A stretch of DNA of 64,000 nucleotides from Desulfotomaculum sp. GTDB lineage: Bacteria; Bacillota; Desulfotomaculia; Desulfotomaculales; Desulfohalotomaculaceae. The notes below the pieces were generated by a model. The model was not told the origin of the DNA. It searched no databases and saw nothing but the letters and a program-made list of their open reading frames with translations. The DNA lies in assembly GCA_017656165.1 (NCBI GenBank), contig JACDOL010000004.1:1-64000 (forward strand). Reading direction: 5' to 3'. How positions within the stretch are numbered: the first letter of the stretch is position 1; every line of letters starts with the position of its first letter. The position numbers and the translations under genes are program-made. Positions 27,398 through 37,585 of the stretch are shown here, piece by piece.

Positions 27398-28453
27398 ATG
27401 GGTATTGATAACATTTACGAAACAAGAACAATGCTACAGGCTATAGAGATGATGATGCCTGTAAGAACCTTTTTCCGGGATACCTTTTTCCCTACAGTTA
27501 TTACATTCCCAACTGAAAAAATAGATGTAGACTTCAAGAAAGGTAAACGTAAGATGGCCCCGTTTGTGGCTAGAAACCGTGGGGGTATCACTATAGACCG
27601 CCAAGGATTTAGGACAGACACTTACGAAACCCCTTACATTGCACCTCAGAGAGTGCTCACTAAGAATGATATTTCCAGCCGTATGTTGGGTGAAAGGATT
27701 TACAGCAGGCGTACCCCGGAGCAAAGAGCACAGGAATTGCTGGCTAAGGACCTGGCTGAACTAGATGAAATGATTACCCGCCGTGAAGAATGGCTCTGCC
27801 GTGAGCTTCTTTTAAACGGCATGGTAACAATTAAAGGCTGGGTTGATAAAGTTGGCGGTACTGAGTATGTAGAGGATACTATTGACTACAACTTTACCAA
27901 CAAAGAGACCCTTTCTGGCACAGATATGTGGACTGATGCTGCCAGTGATAAATACGGCGACCTGAAACGTATTCGCCTACAGATTATTCAGAAGTCTGGA
28001 ATCAACCCGAACCTTGTAATTATGGCAAATAACGTGGCTGATATGTTTATCAATGATGATAAGATTCAAAAGCTTTTAGATATTAGAAACCTGACCATTG
28101 GACAAGTACAGCCCAGTATCCGAATGGATGGAGTCACCTATTTAGGGACTCTTACCAGCCTGGGATTAGAACTCTACACCTATGATGAGTGGTTCCTGGA
28201 TGATGACGGTAATGAATACCCAATGATGCCGGAAAACCACCTTATTATGGGTCGCGCAAACTTGGGAGCCAGGCTGTATGGTGCCGTTACCCAGGTAGAG
28301 GAAAGTGATAAAGAATTCCATACTTACGAAGGAGCCCGTATTCCTAAAGTATGGACAGACACCAACAATGACCAGAAGATGATTCGTGTTGCTTCTAGGC
28401 CGCTGCCTAAGCCGGAAGACGTTGACTCTTGGTACGTATTAAAAGTAGCATAG
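27398..28453 (+). CDS. Major capsid protein (gpE family)
   Basis: MPVRTFFRDTFFPTVITFPTEKIDVDFKKGKRKMAPFVARNRGG...YETPYIAPQRVLT. Confidence 0.95.
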   Translation: MGIDNIYETRTMLQAIEMMMPVRTFFRDTFFPTVITFPTEKIDVDFKKGKRKMAPFVARNRGGITIDRQGFRTDTYETPYIAPQRVLTKNDISSRMLGERIYSRRTPEQRAQELLAKDLAELDEMITRREEWLCRELLLNGMVTIKGWVDKVGGTEYVEDTIDYNFTNKETLSGTDMWTDAASDKYGDLKRIRLQIIQKSGINPNLVIMANNVADMFINDDKIQKLLDIRNLTIGQVQPSIRMDGVTYLGTLTSLGLELYTYDEWFLDDDGNEYPMMPENHLIMGRANLGARLYGAVTQVEESDKEFHTYEGARIPKVWTDTNNDQKMIRVASRPLPKPEDVDSWYVLKVA

Positions 28454-28466
28454 GAGTGATATTGCC

Positions 28467-28817
28467 ATGGCTGTTATTATTAAACGGTTTCGTGTTCGGC
28501 ATAATGGTAAAGTCTACGGCCCTGGAGAACCGGAAGGTCAGATTATTGAGGGGCTTTCAAAAGAAGAGGAAGAGCGCTTAATCAAGGAGTCACGGGGGAC
28601 TATTGAAAAATACGTCCCCCCTAAAACTGCAAAAGTTGAGGCAACTAAATCGGGCTCCGATGCTGATAAAAAACAGAATTCCAAGGCTGTTTTAGGCAAA
28701 AAACAAACCAGCAAAAAAGAAAAGCAAGAAAATGCTGATAAAGAAAATGAAATTTTGGAAGGTGCCAACCCTGAAGAGCTGATAAAACCTGCTGCTAAGG
28801 GTAAAAAGAAGGAGTAA
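28467..28817 (+). CDS. Head completion-region protein, Lys-rich
   Basis: Position after capsid. Confidence 0.5.
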   Translation: MAVIIKRFRVRHNGKVYGPGEPEGQIIEGLSKEEEERLIKESRGTIEKYVPPKTAKVEATKSGSDADKKQNSKAVLGKKQTSKKEKQENADKENEILEGANPEELIKPAAKGKKKE

Positions 28818-28823
28818 TAAAAG

Positions 28824-29150
28824 GTGCCAAAGTTAAAGGATTATCTTACATCAGATATCCAGACGTTTTTAAATCAAAATGAGTTTGCAGAAATTCATAA
28901 TGTTAATAATGTTGATGTACCGGCCATTGTAGATAAAAATGTGCTTAAGGAGCGACCTAGTGGAGAAAGAGCGTTTCCTGGGGACGGCATTTACACTGAG
29001 GAATTGGTATTGTTTGTAAAGCTCTCTGATATTGGTTATCAACCCGTTATAGGCGAATCACTAAAATTGGACGGGGAATTATTCTTGGTTAAGGATTCTT
29101 CTGAAGAAGGCGGGATACTTGAGATAACTTTGGAGGCTAATATGACATGA
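28824..29150 (+). CDS. Head-tail connector protein
   Basis: Position. Confidence 0.5.
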   Translation: MPKLKDYLTSDIQTFLNQNEFAEIHNVNNVDVPAIVDKNVLKERPSGERAFPGDGIYTEELVLFVKLSDIGYQPVIGESLKLDGELFLVKDSSEEGGILEITLEANMT

Positions 29151-29779
29151 TTAAAATAAGCCTAAACCAGGAACAAATTGAAAGAGCTGAAAGAATGTTG
29201 AGCCATGTTCCTGATGCTATACCCAAAGCCATGGCCAACGCTATCAACCGCGCTGCTGACACTGCAAAAACAGAGGCATCAAGAAAAATACGTAAGATAT
29301 ACTACATCAAACATAAAGAAGTAATAGAAACTATTCGTATTTACGGGGCGAAAGAAACAGACCTTAATGCCGTTGTTATTTCAAAAGGCGAAAGAAGAGC
29401 TCTTTCAAAGTTTAAGATTACCCCGAAAAAGCCGCAACCTGGAAGAAGAAAGCCGGTTATTGCCCGTGTAAAACGCGGAGGGGGCGGGCCAATATCGTAT
29501 GCTTTTGTGGCTAAGGTGCAGCATCATTATCAGCCCAAAGGGCATATTGGCGTATTTAAACGTGCCAGTGATAACACAAAACGTGTAAAAATACCTGTCC
29601 GTGTTGGAGACAAAATTAGGGAAAAGAAAGTTAAAGAGCTACCTATTCAACAGCTTTATGGACCAAGTGTTCCTCAGATGATGAATAATCCAGAAGTTAA
29701 AGAATGGGTTGAAGAAAAAGCATCAGAACGTCTAGAACAGCGGCTTGAACATGAAATAAATCGTATATTACGGAGGTAG
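29147..29779 (+). CDS. Minor tail protein Z-like
   Basis: MANAINRAADTAKTEASRKIRKIYYIKHKEVIETIRI. Confidence 0.75.
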   Translation: MIKISLNQEQIERAERMLSHVPDAIPKAMANAINRAADTAKTEASRKIRKIYYIKHKEVIETIRIYGAKETDLNAVVISKGERRALSKFKITPKKPQPGRRKPVIARVKRGGGGPISYAFVAKVQHHYQPKGHIGVFKRASDNTKRVKIPVRVGDKIREKKVKELPIQQLYGPSVPQMMNNPEVKEWVEEKASERLEQRLEHEINRILRR

Positions 29780-29786
29780 AGTAGAA

Positions 29787-30266
29787 ATGACACCTATTTT
29801 GTTAGTTGATAAGTTGGTAGAGTTTATTGAAACGGTGGTTACTGAATATAATTTGGCAACTAATGTAAACGGTATCTATAAAAAGCCACAAGTGGTAGCA
29901 GGTTATTTAAATGAAAAGAAGCCCCGACAACAGCAAGAACCACCTGATTACCCATTTATTATTGTCCGTTATATAAAAGATGAGGATACAGGAGAACAAA
30001 ATACTGCGACTGTTAAAGTCTATATTGGGACTTACAGTGAAGATATACAGAACGGTTGGCGTGACTGCATGAATGTTGCAACCCATATTAAGCAGGCCTT
30101 GCTAAAAGAAAAGTTTATTGGCAAGGCCTTTATAATTGATTACCCAGTCAAAACTGAAATGCCCGAAGAACAGTCTTATCCGGAATGGTTTGCAATTCTA
30201 ACACTTAATGTTGTAATTCCTCAAACACAAGAGGAAGGGGGCTATATAAAAGATGTCTTCGTCTAA
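29787..30266 (+). CDS. Tail terminator-like protein
   Basis: Position and size. Confidence 0.5.
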   Translation: MTPILLVDKLVEFIETVVTEYNLATNVNGIYKKPQVVAGYLNEKKPRQQQEPPDYPFIIVRYIKDEDTGEQNTATVKVYIGTYSEDIQNGWRDCMNVATHIKQALLKEKFIGKAFIIDYPVKTEMPEEQSYPEWFAILTLNVVIPQTQEEGGYIKDVFV

Positions 30267-30540
30267 GAAAAAGCAAAAGACAACAGTTGATAAAAAACAA
30301 GAACAGTTAATTTACTGCGGTCCTAATTTACCCAAAGGTGTACTTAATCAATTTGCTGTATATCGCGGCAGTTTGCCTAAGCATCTAGATGTACACATAA
30401 ATGCTTGCCCTGCAATAAAGAACTTGTTAGTTCCAGTCAGTAAATTAACAAAAACGCTGCAGAATATTAAGACACCTGGCACTGCAGAATACAATTGGTT
30501 TAAGCAGGTTCAGAAATACAATGAAGGTGGTGCTAAATAA
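30253..30540 (+). CDS. Small phage protein preceding the sheath gene
   Basis: GPNLPKGVLNQFAVYRGSLPKHLDVHINACPAIKNLLVPV. Confidence 0.55.
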   Translation: MSSSKKKQKTTVDKKQEQLIYCGPNLPKGVLNQFAVYRGSLPKHLDVHINACPAIKNLLVPVSKLTKTLQNIKTPGTAEYNWFKQVQKYNEGGAK

Positions 30541-31991
30541 TGCCTTATCAGCATGGTGTGTCTGTTTCTGAGGTGCCGACTTCTGTTGTTCCTCCGGTGC
30601 AAACATCAGCCGGTTTACCAGTGGTAGTGGGAACGGCCCCAATAAATATGGCTGATACCCAGGAATATGTAAATAAGCCGTTACTGGCATACACATATGA
30701 TGAAGCGGTTAAAGCCCTAGGTTATTCCTCAGATTGGGACAATTACACCCTTTGCGAATTTATGAAGTCACATTTTGCCCTTTTTAACGTAGCCCCAGTT
30801 GTCTTTATTAATGTTCTTGACCCGTCTACGCATAAGAAAAGTATATCTGCTGAATCAGTAACACTTGATAGTGACGATCAAGCTGTATTAAGTAAAAAAG
30901 GTGTACTGCTTTCAACAGTTGTAGTAAAATCTTCCGATGGCACTACAACTTATGTTTTAGATACTGACTATTCGGTTGACTTTGACGATGATGGAAATGC
31001 CGTTATTACTAGGTTATCTTCCGGCAGCATTACTCAAGGAGCTGACCTGCAAGTAGATTATGACCACCTTGACCCTTCAATGGTAACCAATACAGATATC
31101 ATTGGCGGCGTGGATGGTACTTCCGGTGAATATACTGGCCTGGAACTGGTGAACAAGGTATTCCCGCTGTTCCGCCTGGTACCAGGGCAGATCCTGGCCC
31201 CGGGCTGGAGTCATGATCCCACGGTGGCCGCCGTAATGAATGCTAAGGCAAGCAATATCAACGGGCTGTTTAAGGCAATATCAGTAACTGATGTGGACTC
31301 AACAGCTGCTAAGCTGTATTCTGATGTTCCAGCATGGAAGAATGATAATAATTACACTGACCCGTTACAAGTGGTATGCTGGCCAAAGGTAAAGCTGGGC
31401 GGTGATAAATATCACCTTTCCACACAAGTTGCAGGAGCTATTTGTAAAACAGATGCTGAAAATGACGACATTCCATATGTAAGCCCTTCCAATAAAAGTT
31501 TACAGGCTGACAGCGCAGTTGCAGATGATGGCACTGAAGTAACATTAGGACCAGATCAGGCTGCATATCTAAACGGTGAAGGTATTGTCACTGCCATGAA
31601 TTTTATTGGCGGTTGGAAGCTGTGGGGCAACCGGACCGGAGCTTATCCCGGGAGTACGGATGTGAAGGACACCTTTATTCCGGTGCGCCGAATGTTTAAC
31701 TGGGTAGGAAATACTATTATCCTTACTTACTGGCAATTTGTAGACGACCCCACTAACAGGCGGCTGATTGATACAGTAGTGGATAGCCTAAACATCTGGC
31801 TGAATGGTCTTACTGCCCGGGGTGCTTTACTCGGCGGCCGGGTGGAGTTTATCCAAGACGAGAACCCGTCCACCGACCTGCTGAACGGGATTGTAAGATT
31901 CCATGTTTATTTAGCAGCACCAGTGCCGGCTATAAATATAGATTTTGTGCTTGAGTTCGATGTTAACTATTTCAACGCTCTGGCTGCATAA
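30540..31991 (+). CDS. Contractile tail sheath protein
   Basis: QHGVSVSEVPTSVVPPVQTSAGLPVVVGTAPINM...FNWVGNTIILTYWQFVDDPTNRRLIDTVVDSLNIWLNGL. Confidence 0.95.
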   Translation: MPYQHGVSVSEVPTSVVPPVQTSAGLPVVVGTAPINMADTQEYVNKPLLAYTYDEAVKALGYSSDWDNYTLCEFMKSHFALFNVAPVVFINVLDPSTHKKSISAESVTLDSDDQAVLSKKGVLLSTVVVKSSDGTTTYVLDTDYSVDFDDDGNAVITRLSSGSITQGADLQVDYDHLDPSMVTNTDIIGGVDGTSGEYTGLELVNKVFPLFRLVPGQILAPGWSHDPTVAAVMNAKASNINGLFKAISVTDVDSTAAKLYSDVPAWKNDNNYTDPLQVVCWPKVKLGGDKYHLSTQVAGAICKTDAENDDIPYVSPSNKSLQADSAVADDGTEVTLGPDQAAYLNGEGIVTAMNFIGGWKLWGNRTGAYPGSTDVKDTFIPVRRMFNWVGNTIILTYWQFVDDPTNRRLIDTVVDSLNIWLNGLTARGALLGGRVEFIQDENPSTDLLNGIVRFHVYLAAPVPAINIDFVLEFDVNYFNALAA

Positions 31992-32004
31992 TGGAGGTGA
32001 TTAA

Positions 32005-32532
32005 ATGGGCGTTAATACTATACCTGAAAGGTTAACGGCGTTTAGGGTATACCTAGAAGGAAGTACTGATTTAAAAGGTGTGGCAGATATACAGCTGCCC
32101 AGTCTTGAGGCCATGACCGAAACGGTTAAAGGGGCCGGGATTGCCGGTGAATATGAGTCTCCGACCTTGGGGCATTTTCAGAGCATGAAACTGACACTGA
32201 ACTGGAGGACGGTTTCCAGGGATATGATAAAGCTCCTGCGCCAGGAAGCGCAGCGCCTTGACTGCCGGGGGGCTATCCAAGAATACGATGCTGCGGCTGG
32301 TAAATATAGAATTCGGCAGGCCAGAGTTGTTGTTCAAGGCCCGCCGACCAAAATAGAACCCGGGAAGTTTGAAACCGGGTCGCCTTCTGACGGGTCTACT
32401 GAAATAGAGGTTTTGTACCTCAAAATTGACATCGATGGTAAGAATTATGTGGAAATAGATAAGCTCAATTACAAGTGTGTCATTGATGGTATTGACTACC
32501 TTGCCGATATTAGAAAGGCCTTGGGCCTGTAA
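32005..32532 (+). CDS. Major tail tube protein
   Basis: FRVYLEGSTDLKGVADIQLPSLEAMTETVKGAGIAGEYESPTLGHFQSMKLTLNW. Confidence 0.9.
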   Translation: MGVNTIPERLTAFRVYLEGSTDLKGVADIQLPSLEAMTETVKGAGIAGEYESPTLGHFQSMKLTLNWRTVSRDMIKLLRQEAQRLDCRGAIQEYDAAAGKYRIRQARVVVQGPPTKIEPGKFETGSPSDGSTEIEVLYLKIDIDGKNYVEIDKLNYKCVIDGIDYLADIRKALGL

Positions 32533-32543
32533 GGAGGTAAACC

Positions 32544-32867
32544 ATGGATATTAAACTGCAAAAGCCGTTTGAAAAAGACGGGAAAACCTTTGAAAAGCTC
32601 ACCTTAAATCTCGAAAACCTCAAAGGTTCCGACATCGTGCAAGCTGAGCAGGAAGCCAGGCAGCGGGGGGACATGAGTCCGAACCCGCTTTTTTCATCCG
32701 AGGGCCTGGCCATAGTGGCCGCCAAAGCTTCTGGTTTAATTCCGGAGGACATTCTAAACCTAGATGCCCCTGATTTCCTCCTGGTGACAAACACAGTGAG
32801 CAATTTTTTGTACGGCTGGGTCTTGCCGGAAAAGATGCGGTCCGAAATCTACAAAAAGCAATCCTAG
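32544..32867 (+). CDS. Tail assembly chaperone (P2 gpE-like)
   Basis: Located between tube and tape measure. Confidence 0.8.
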   Translation: MDIKLQKPFEKDGKTFEKLTLNLENLKGSDIVQAEQEARQRGDMSPNPLFSSEGLAIVAAKASGLIPEDILNLDAPDFLLVTNTVSNFLYGWVLPEKMRSEIYKKQS

Positions 32868-32869
32868 TA

Positions 32870-32980
32870 ATGTCACAGAACAATTTCACTTCGGTTGAAT
32901 TCTGGTTAAATATGCCCATTTTAGAGTTTGAAGAATGGGTTTCTCTTGCAGTAGAAATCTCGAGGAAAGGCGGGAAGTAA
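32870..32980 (+). CDS. gpE'-like tail chaperone extension reached by -1 frameshift
   Basis: The -1 frame is open from tacaaaaagcaa through MSQNNFTSVEFWLNMPILEFEEWVSLAVEISRKGGK*. Confidence 0.65.
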   Translation: MSQNNFTSVEFWLNMPILEFEEWVSLAVEISRKGGK

Positions 32981-35098
32981 ATGTCCCGTAAAACGTACGA
33001 AATTAGTTTTAATATTGCAGGGCGCCTTGCAAGTACATTCAGAGGCGCCTTTTCTTCCGCCTCTTCTCAGCTTCAAGGCCTGGGTGAAGATGCTAAGAGG
33101 TTAAAAGGCAGTTTGCGCAACCTGGAAAAAGAATATAAAGATGGATCCATGTCGGTAGATGAATACCGTGCTGCTCACCAGCGCTTAACCAGGCAGCTAG
33201 AAAAAACATATGAAATACAAAAAAGACTTCAGCAACTGCAAAGGCAGCGGGGTGAAATTCAACAGCGAAGTGATCAAATTCGCGGCCAGATGATTGATAC
33301 GGCAGGTATGGCAGCTCCTTTTGTGGCTGTGACGGCAGCTGCATACAACTATGAGGAAGCACAGCGCAGGATCCAGATTCAGGCCAATATGACAGCTCAA
33401 GAGTCCCAAAAAGCTTTCAATGTGGTTCGTGAGGCATATAAATCTGGCTTGGGAGAAGACATTCAGTCAACTTCCTATGCTTACGGGCTGATGTCTCAAA
33501 TTATAAAAAGTGAAACATCCAAACAGCAGCAGTTAATACTTCAAGGAGCTTTGGCTATAGAAAAATACTGGCAGGAAGGACCTGAAGCAATATCCCGAGC
33601 AGTTCATAACATGACCACTAACTTTAAAAATTTGTCTAAGACCCAGGCCATGGATATTGTTATAGCGGGATTTAGAAACGGATTAAACTATGCTGGTGAC
33701 TATTTGGATACTCTCTACGAATATTCCCCACAATTTGAGGATTTGGGATATTCAGCTGAGCAGTTCTATAGTATTTTGACAGCCGGGAAGAATGCTGGAG
33801 CTTTTAATCTTGACAAAGTTGCTGATGCGGTAAAAGAGTTTAATATTCGGGCTCAGGACGGGAGTAAAACGACAGCTGAAGGGTTTGCAATGATTGGCCT
33901 GGATGCAAACAAAATGGCTAAAGCTGTTGCAGCTGGCGGTGAAGAAGGTATCAATGCCCTAAATATGACAATCCAGGCGTTAAACAAAATAAAAGACCCT
34001 GTTAAAAGAAACCAAGCCGGGGTTGCTTTGTTTGGAACACAATGGGAAGACTTAACAGAAAAAGTGATCTTAGGTTTAAATGTAACAAGTAAAGCTGCAA
34101 AAGAAATAGATGGTGCTACTAAAAAAGTGGTAGAAACAGCCACCAAGGCTAAAGATGGAACTGTAACATGGACCCAGCTGGGAAGAAAAATTCAGGATAC
34201 TGCAGCTGCTTTAGGCACTGCACTTAAACCTGCGCTTACACCTACAATCATGGGTTTGAATAAGGGAGCTACTGCAATAGCAAATTTTGCTCAGGAACAT
34301 CCCGCTGCTGCAAAAGCAATAGGAACCAGCGCTACTACTCTTATTGGTTTACGCCTAGCCTGGCTGGGAACTAAATTTACCTGGAATCAAGCTAAAATGA
34401 TGGGCACTGAATTAAAAACCGCTATTAATAACCTCAGAACTTCCCAACTTAGAGCTAGAACAGCGACATTATTAGGAACCGGGGCAACAAAAGCAATGAC
34501 CCTAGCCCAAAAAGGATTAAATTTAGCCTTGAGACTAAACCCATATACAAGAATTGCGCTGTTGATTGGTGGGCTAGTGACAGCTGGCATTGCTCTATAT
34601 AAAAACTGGGATAAGATAAAACAAAAAGCGCCTGTACTATGGGCAACGATCACAGATTCATTTAAAGAAGGGGTTAACAAAGCTATAGGGTTGTTAAATG
34701 GTTTAATTGAGAAAATAAATCTTATCCCTGGGATTAATATTGGTACTATAGACAAGCTCCATACAACTAAAATGTCAGTAAGTCCTATGGCCATGAAAGG
34801 AGTAACCCCTCATGCTACTGGTGGTATTTTTAATAGCCCACACATTGGTATGGTAGCTGAAGCAGGTCCAGAAGCGATCATCCCCCTGGATGGCTCTCCC
34901 CGATCCATGTCCCTTTGGGAAAAAACAGGAGAATTAATTGGAGCCGGTAGAGGCGGTATCACCATCAATGTTAACTTTGCCCCTGTAATAAACGGCGCCG
35001 GGCCGGAAATTATTCCGGCGATCCAGGAACAGCAGCGAAGTTTTATTGACCAGCTGAAAGACGTAATCCACCAGGAAAGGCGGCTGGCGTATGGCTAA
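32981..35098 (+). CDS. Tail tape measure protein
   Basis: 705 aa; QLQGLGEDAKRLKGSLRNLEKEYKDGSMSVDEYRAAHQRL..., TP901-like core and hydrophobic segments. Confidence 0.93.
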   Translation: MSRKTYEISFNIAGRLASTFRGAFSSASSQLQGLGEDAKRLKGSLRNLEKEYKDGSMSVDEYRAAHQRLTRQLEKTYEIQKRLQQLQRQRGEIQQRSDQIRGQMIDTAGMAAPFVAVTAAAYNYEEAQRRIQIQANMTAQESQKAFNVVREAYKSGLGEDIQSTSYAYGLMSQIIKSETSKQQQLILQGALAIEKYWQEGPEAISRAVHNMTTNFKNLSKTQAMDIVIAGFRNGLNYAGDYLDTLYEYSPQFEDLGYSAEQFYSILTAGKNAGAFNLDKVADAVKEFNIRAQDGSKTTAEGFAMIGLDANKMAKAVAAGGEEGINALNMTIQALNKIKDPVKRNQAGVALFGTQWEDLTEKVILGLNVTSKAAKEIDGATKKVVETATKAKDGTVTWTQLGRKIQDTAAALGTALKPALTPTIMGLNKGATAIANFAQEHPAAAKAIGTSATTLIGLRLAWLGTKFTWNQAKMMGTELKTAINNLRTSQLRARTATLLGTGATKAMTLAQKGLNLALRLNPYTRIALLIGGLVTAGIALYKNWDKIKQKAPVLWATITDSFKEGVNKAIGLLNGLIEKINLIPGINIGTIDKLHTTKMSVSPMAMKGVTPHATGGIFNSPHIGMVAEAGPEAIIPLDGSPRSMSLWEKTGELIGAGRGGITINVNFAPVINGAGPEIIPAIQEQQRSFIDQLKDVIHQERRLAYG

Positions 35099-35303
35099 AG
35101 AGTACGTGACCGTCCAGGGTGATATGTGGGACGGCATTGCTAAGAAAACTCTGGGCACTGAGTATTACATGAGTGAACTTATTGACGCCAACCCGGAGTA
35201 CAGGGAATATGTAATTTTTCCTGCTGGCATAAAATTAACTATACCTGAAGTATCAACCCCAGCCCCGAATACACTGCCTCCATGGAAACAGGGTGATAAC
35301 TAA
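35091..35303 (+). CDS. Tail protein X
   Basis: YVTVQGDMWDGIAKKTLGTEYYMSELIDANPEYREYVIFPAGIKLTIPE (LysM-like). Confidence 0.93.
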   Translation: MAKEYVTVQGDMWDGIAKKTLGTEYYMSELIDANPEYREYVIFPAGIKLTIPEVSTPAPNTLPPWKQGDN

Positions 35304-36319
35304 TGAAAGCCAGAAGGGCATGGCTTCAAGTGCTTTATAACAACATTGATATTTCTGCATACCTACAGCCTTTTTTAGTTGGCTGGACGTACACCGATAA
35401 CATGAGCGGTCAAGCTGATGATCTACAAATAACACTAGAAAACACAGAGCAGTTGTGGTCCGGATCCTGGATGCCGGAGAAGGGAGCCACTCTTAAAGCA
35501 AAGATTATACAGGAAAATAAAAAGATGTTTGGCACCAGAGATGAGGTTGATCTGGGGCTGTTCGAAATTGATGAGGTTGAATGCAGCCACCCACCGTCAA
35601 GGGCTACTATAAAAGCTATATCAGTACCTGAATCATCAAGCCTTCGGGGAGAGTTCAAAAACAGGGCTTGGGAAAAAACAAAACTATCTGTTATTGCCGG
35701 TGACATTGCAAATGGTGCCGGACTTAAGTTGTTTTACGATACAGAAGATGACCCAGAATATGACCGAATAGAACAGACTGAAGAAACTGACCTGGCTTTT
35801 TTAATGCGATTATGTAATGATGCCGGGCTGTGCCTTAAGGTATCTGGCGCTCAAATAATAATTTTTGACGAGCAGAAATACGAGAGTCAGGCGCCATTTA
35901 CCCGGGTAATGATTGGCGAGGGGTACATAAAAGAGTACCGGTGCAGGACTACCATAAATGGAGTATATAAGGCCTGCCGTGTAGAATACCATGACCCAAA
36001 CAAAAAGCAAAAAATATTGTACACGTTTACCCCACCAAACCCGCCTAAAACTAACCGTATACTGGTAGTAAATGAGCGGGTTTCTTCTATTAAAGAAGCA
36101 GAAAGATTAGCACAAAAGCGCCTGCGCCAGCAAAATAAAAATGCTACAACTGTTGATTTATCTCTCTTGGGTGATGTCAGGTTCCTGGCCGGCCTTACGG
36201 TTAGACTGGTTGGTTTCGGGGTTTTTGATGGGAATTATGTTATTGTCCAGGCCACCCATAGCCAGGAGAGTGGTTATAACACTAAATTAAAACTCCGGAA
36301 ATGTCTGGAGGGATACTAA
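35303..36319 (+). CDS. Phage late control gene D protein
   Basis: DISAYLQPFLVGWTYTDNMSGQADDLQITLENTEQLWSG. Confidence 0.92.
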   Translation: MKARRAWLQVLYNNIDISAYLQPFLVGWTYTDNMSGQADDLQITLENTEQLWSGSWMPEKGATLKAKIIQENKKMFGTRDEVDLGLFEIDEVECSHPPSRATIKAISVPESSSLRGEFKNRAWEKTKLSVIAGDIANGAGLKLFYDTEDDPEYDRIEQTEETDLAFLMRLCNDAGLCLKVSGAQIIIFDEQKYESQAPFTRVMIGEGYIKEYRCRTTINGVYKACRVEYHDPNKKQKILYTFTPPNPPKTNRILVVNERVSSIKEAERLAQKRLRQQNKNATTVDLSLLGDVRFLAGLTVRLVGFGVFDGNYVIVQATHSQESGYNTKLKLRKCLEGY

Positions 36320-36320
36320 T

Positions 36321-36854
36321 ATGGATCCAGTACTTAAAAACCTAATCAGGGTAGGTATAGTTTCATCTGTAAATGCTTCGGATTGCACTGCCAGGGTGGC
36401 TTTTGAAGACCGTTCGGACGTGGTTTCTTATGAGCTGCCGGTGCTTGTCAGGGGTAGCTTACATAATAAAGATTACTGGATGCCGGATCCCGGAGAGCAG
36501 GTAATCTGCATTTTCTTACCCTCGGGTAATGCCCGGGGGTTTATACTTGGTTCTATATACTCAGAAAAAGATAAGCCGCCGGTAGCTGATAGCAACAAGC
36601 GGCACATCACCTTTTCCGATGGTACGGTAATCGAGTATGACCGGAAAACCAGCACCCTGAAAGTTGACGTAAAAGGTCCTATTAACATTGTTACCACCGG
36701 GCAGGTAGAAATTACGGCCTCCGGTATTACCGTTAATGGAAATATCACCGCCACCGGTGATGTTAAGGCCGGCGGGGTCAGCCTTAAAACTCACGTCCAC
36801 AGCGGCGTAACATCCGGGACTGAAAGCACCGGCCCACCTGAAGGGGGTGCTTAA
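36321..36854 (+). CDS. Baseplate assembly/spike protein V
   Basis: GIVSSVNASDCTARVAFEDRSDVVSYELPVLVRG...WMPDPGEQVICIFLPSGNARGFILGSIYS. Confidence 0.93.
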   Translation: MDPVLKNLIRVGIVSSVNASDCTARVAFEDRSDVVSYELPVLVRGSLHNKDYWMPDPGEQVICIFLPSGNARGFILGSIYSEKDKPPVADSNKRHITFSDGTVIEYDRKTSTLKVDVKGPINIVTTGQVEITASGITVNGNITATGDVKAGGVSLKTHVHSGVTSGTESTGPPEGGA

Positions 36855-36857
36855 TTT

Positions 36858-37283
36858 GGGGTAGTTGGCAGCTTTGGTGATGTTGTATTTGAAGTATCCA
36901 ACAGGAGAGTTCGAACATTTGATAATTTTACTCGGTCCGGCTCTGGGCGGTGGACTGAACATGAGATCATAGGCCAAAAACCCATGTCTGAGTTTTTAGG
37001 ACCCGGCCTGGAACAGATAAGCTTTACTGTGCGATTAGATGTAAGCCATGGAGTAAACCCAGAAGAGGAACTAAAAAAACTCCGGGAGATGAGGGATTCC
37101 GGGGAAGTGGCAGTTCTAATTATCGGTGGAGAACCGGTAACTGAAAATTATTGGGCACTTACTTCCCTACGGGAACAGCATAAAGTATTCACCGGTGATG
37201 GAAAGTTGATAAAGGCTGACGTTGAGATAACCCTTAAGGAATATAGCGTTGAGAGGTGGGTATGGTGGCTGAATATGATGTAG
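36858..37283 (+). CDS. Tail protein U-like; annotated ATG (36984) truncates the conserved N-terminus
   Basis: The frame is open from just after the gene V stop and encodes GVVGSFGDVVFEVSNRRVRTFDNFTRSGSGRWTEHEIIGQKPMSEFLG..., with no in-frame ATG/GTG/TTG before 36984. Confidence 0.75.
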   Translation, partial: GVVGSFGDVVFEVSNRRVRTFDNFTRSGSGRWTEHEIIGQKPMSEFLGPGLEQISFTVRLDVSHGVNPEEELKKLREMRDSGEVAVLIIGGEPVTENYWALTSLREQHKVFTGDGKLIKADVEITLKEYSVERWVWWLNMM

Positions 37284-37585
37284 CAGCAGATATAAGCAAA
37301 ATTGACTTTGGCGCTACCGGAGTAACTGAAATATTGCAAAACGTTCGAATGATTCTTGCCACGCCGGAGTTTTCCTGCCCCATAGATAGAGACTTTGCGT
37401 ATAATCCAGACATTGACGGACCAATAAATCTAGTGCAAGCTAAGCTCACTTCTCGAATAGTAAACGCTATAAAGAAGTATGAGCCCCGAGCACAAGTAAT
37501 TAAAGTAACTTATCAGGGTGATAAAAAAGAAGGGAAACTAAAGCCGGTTGTAAAGGTGAGGATTAAAGATGACGTCGAGATTTAA
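37265..37585 (+). CDS. Baseplate wedge protein (gp25/W-like)
   Basis: VRMILATPEFSCPIDRDFAYNPDIDGPINLVQAKLTSRIVNAIKKYEPRAQV. Confidence 0.9.
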   Translation: MAEYDVAADISKIDFGATGVTEILQNVRMILATPEFSCPIDRDFAYNPDIDGPINLVQAKLTSRIVNAIKKYEPRAQVIKVTYQGDKKEGKLKPVVKVRIKDDVEI

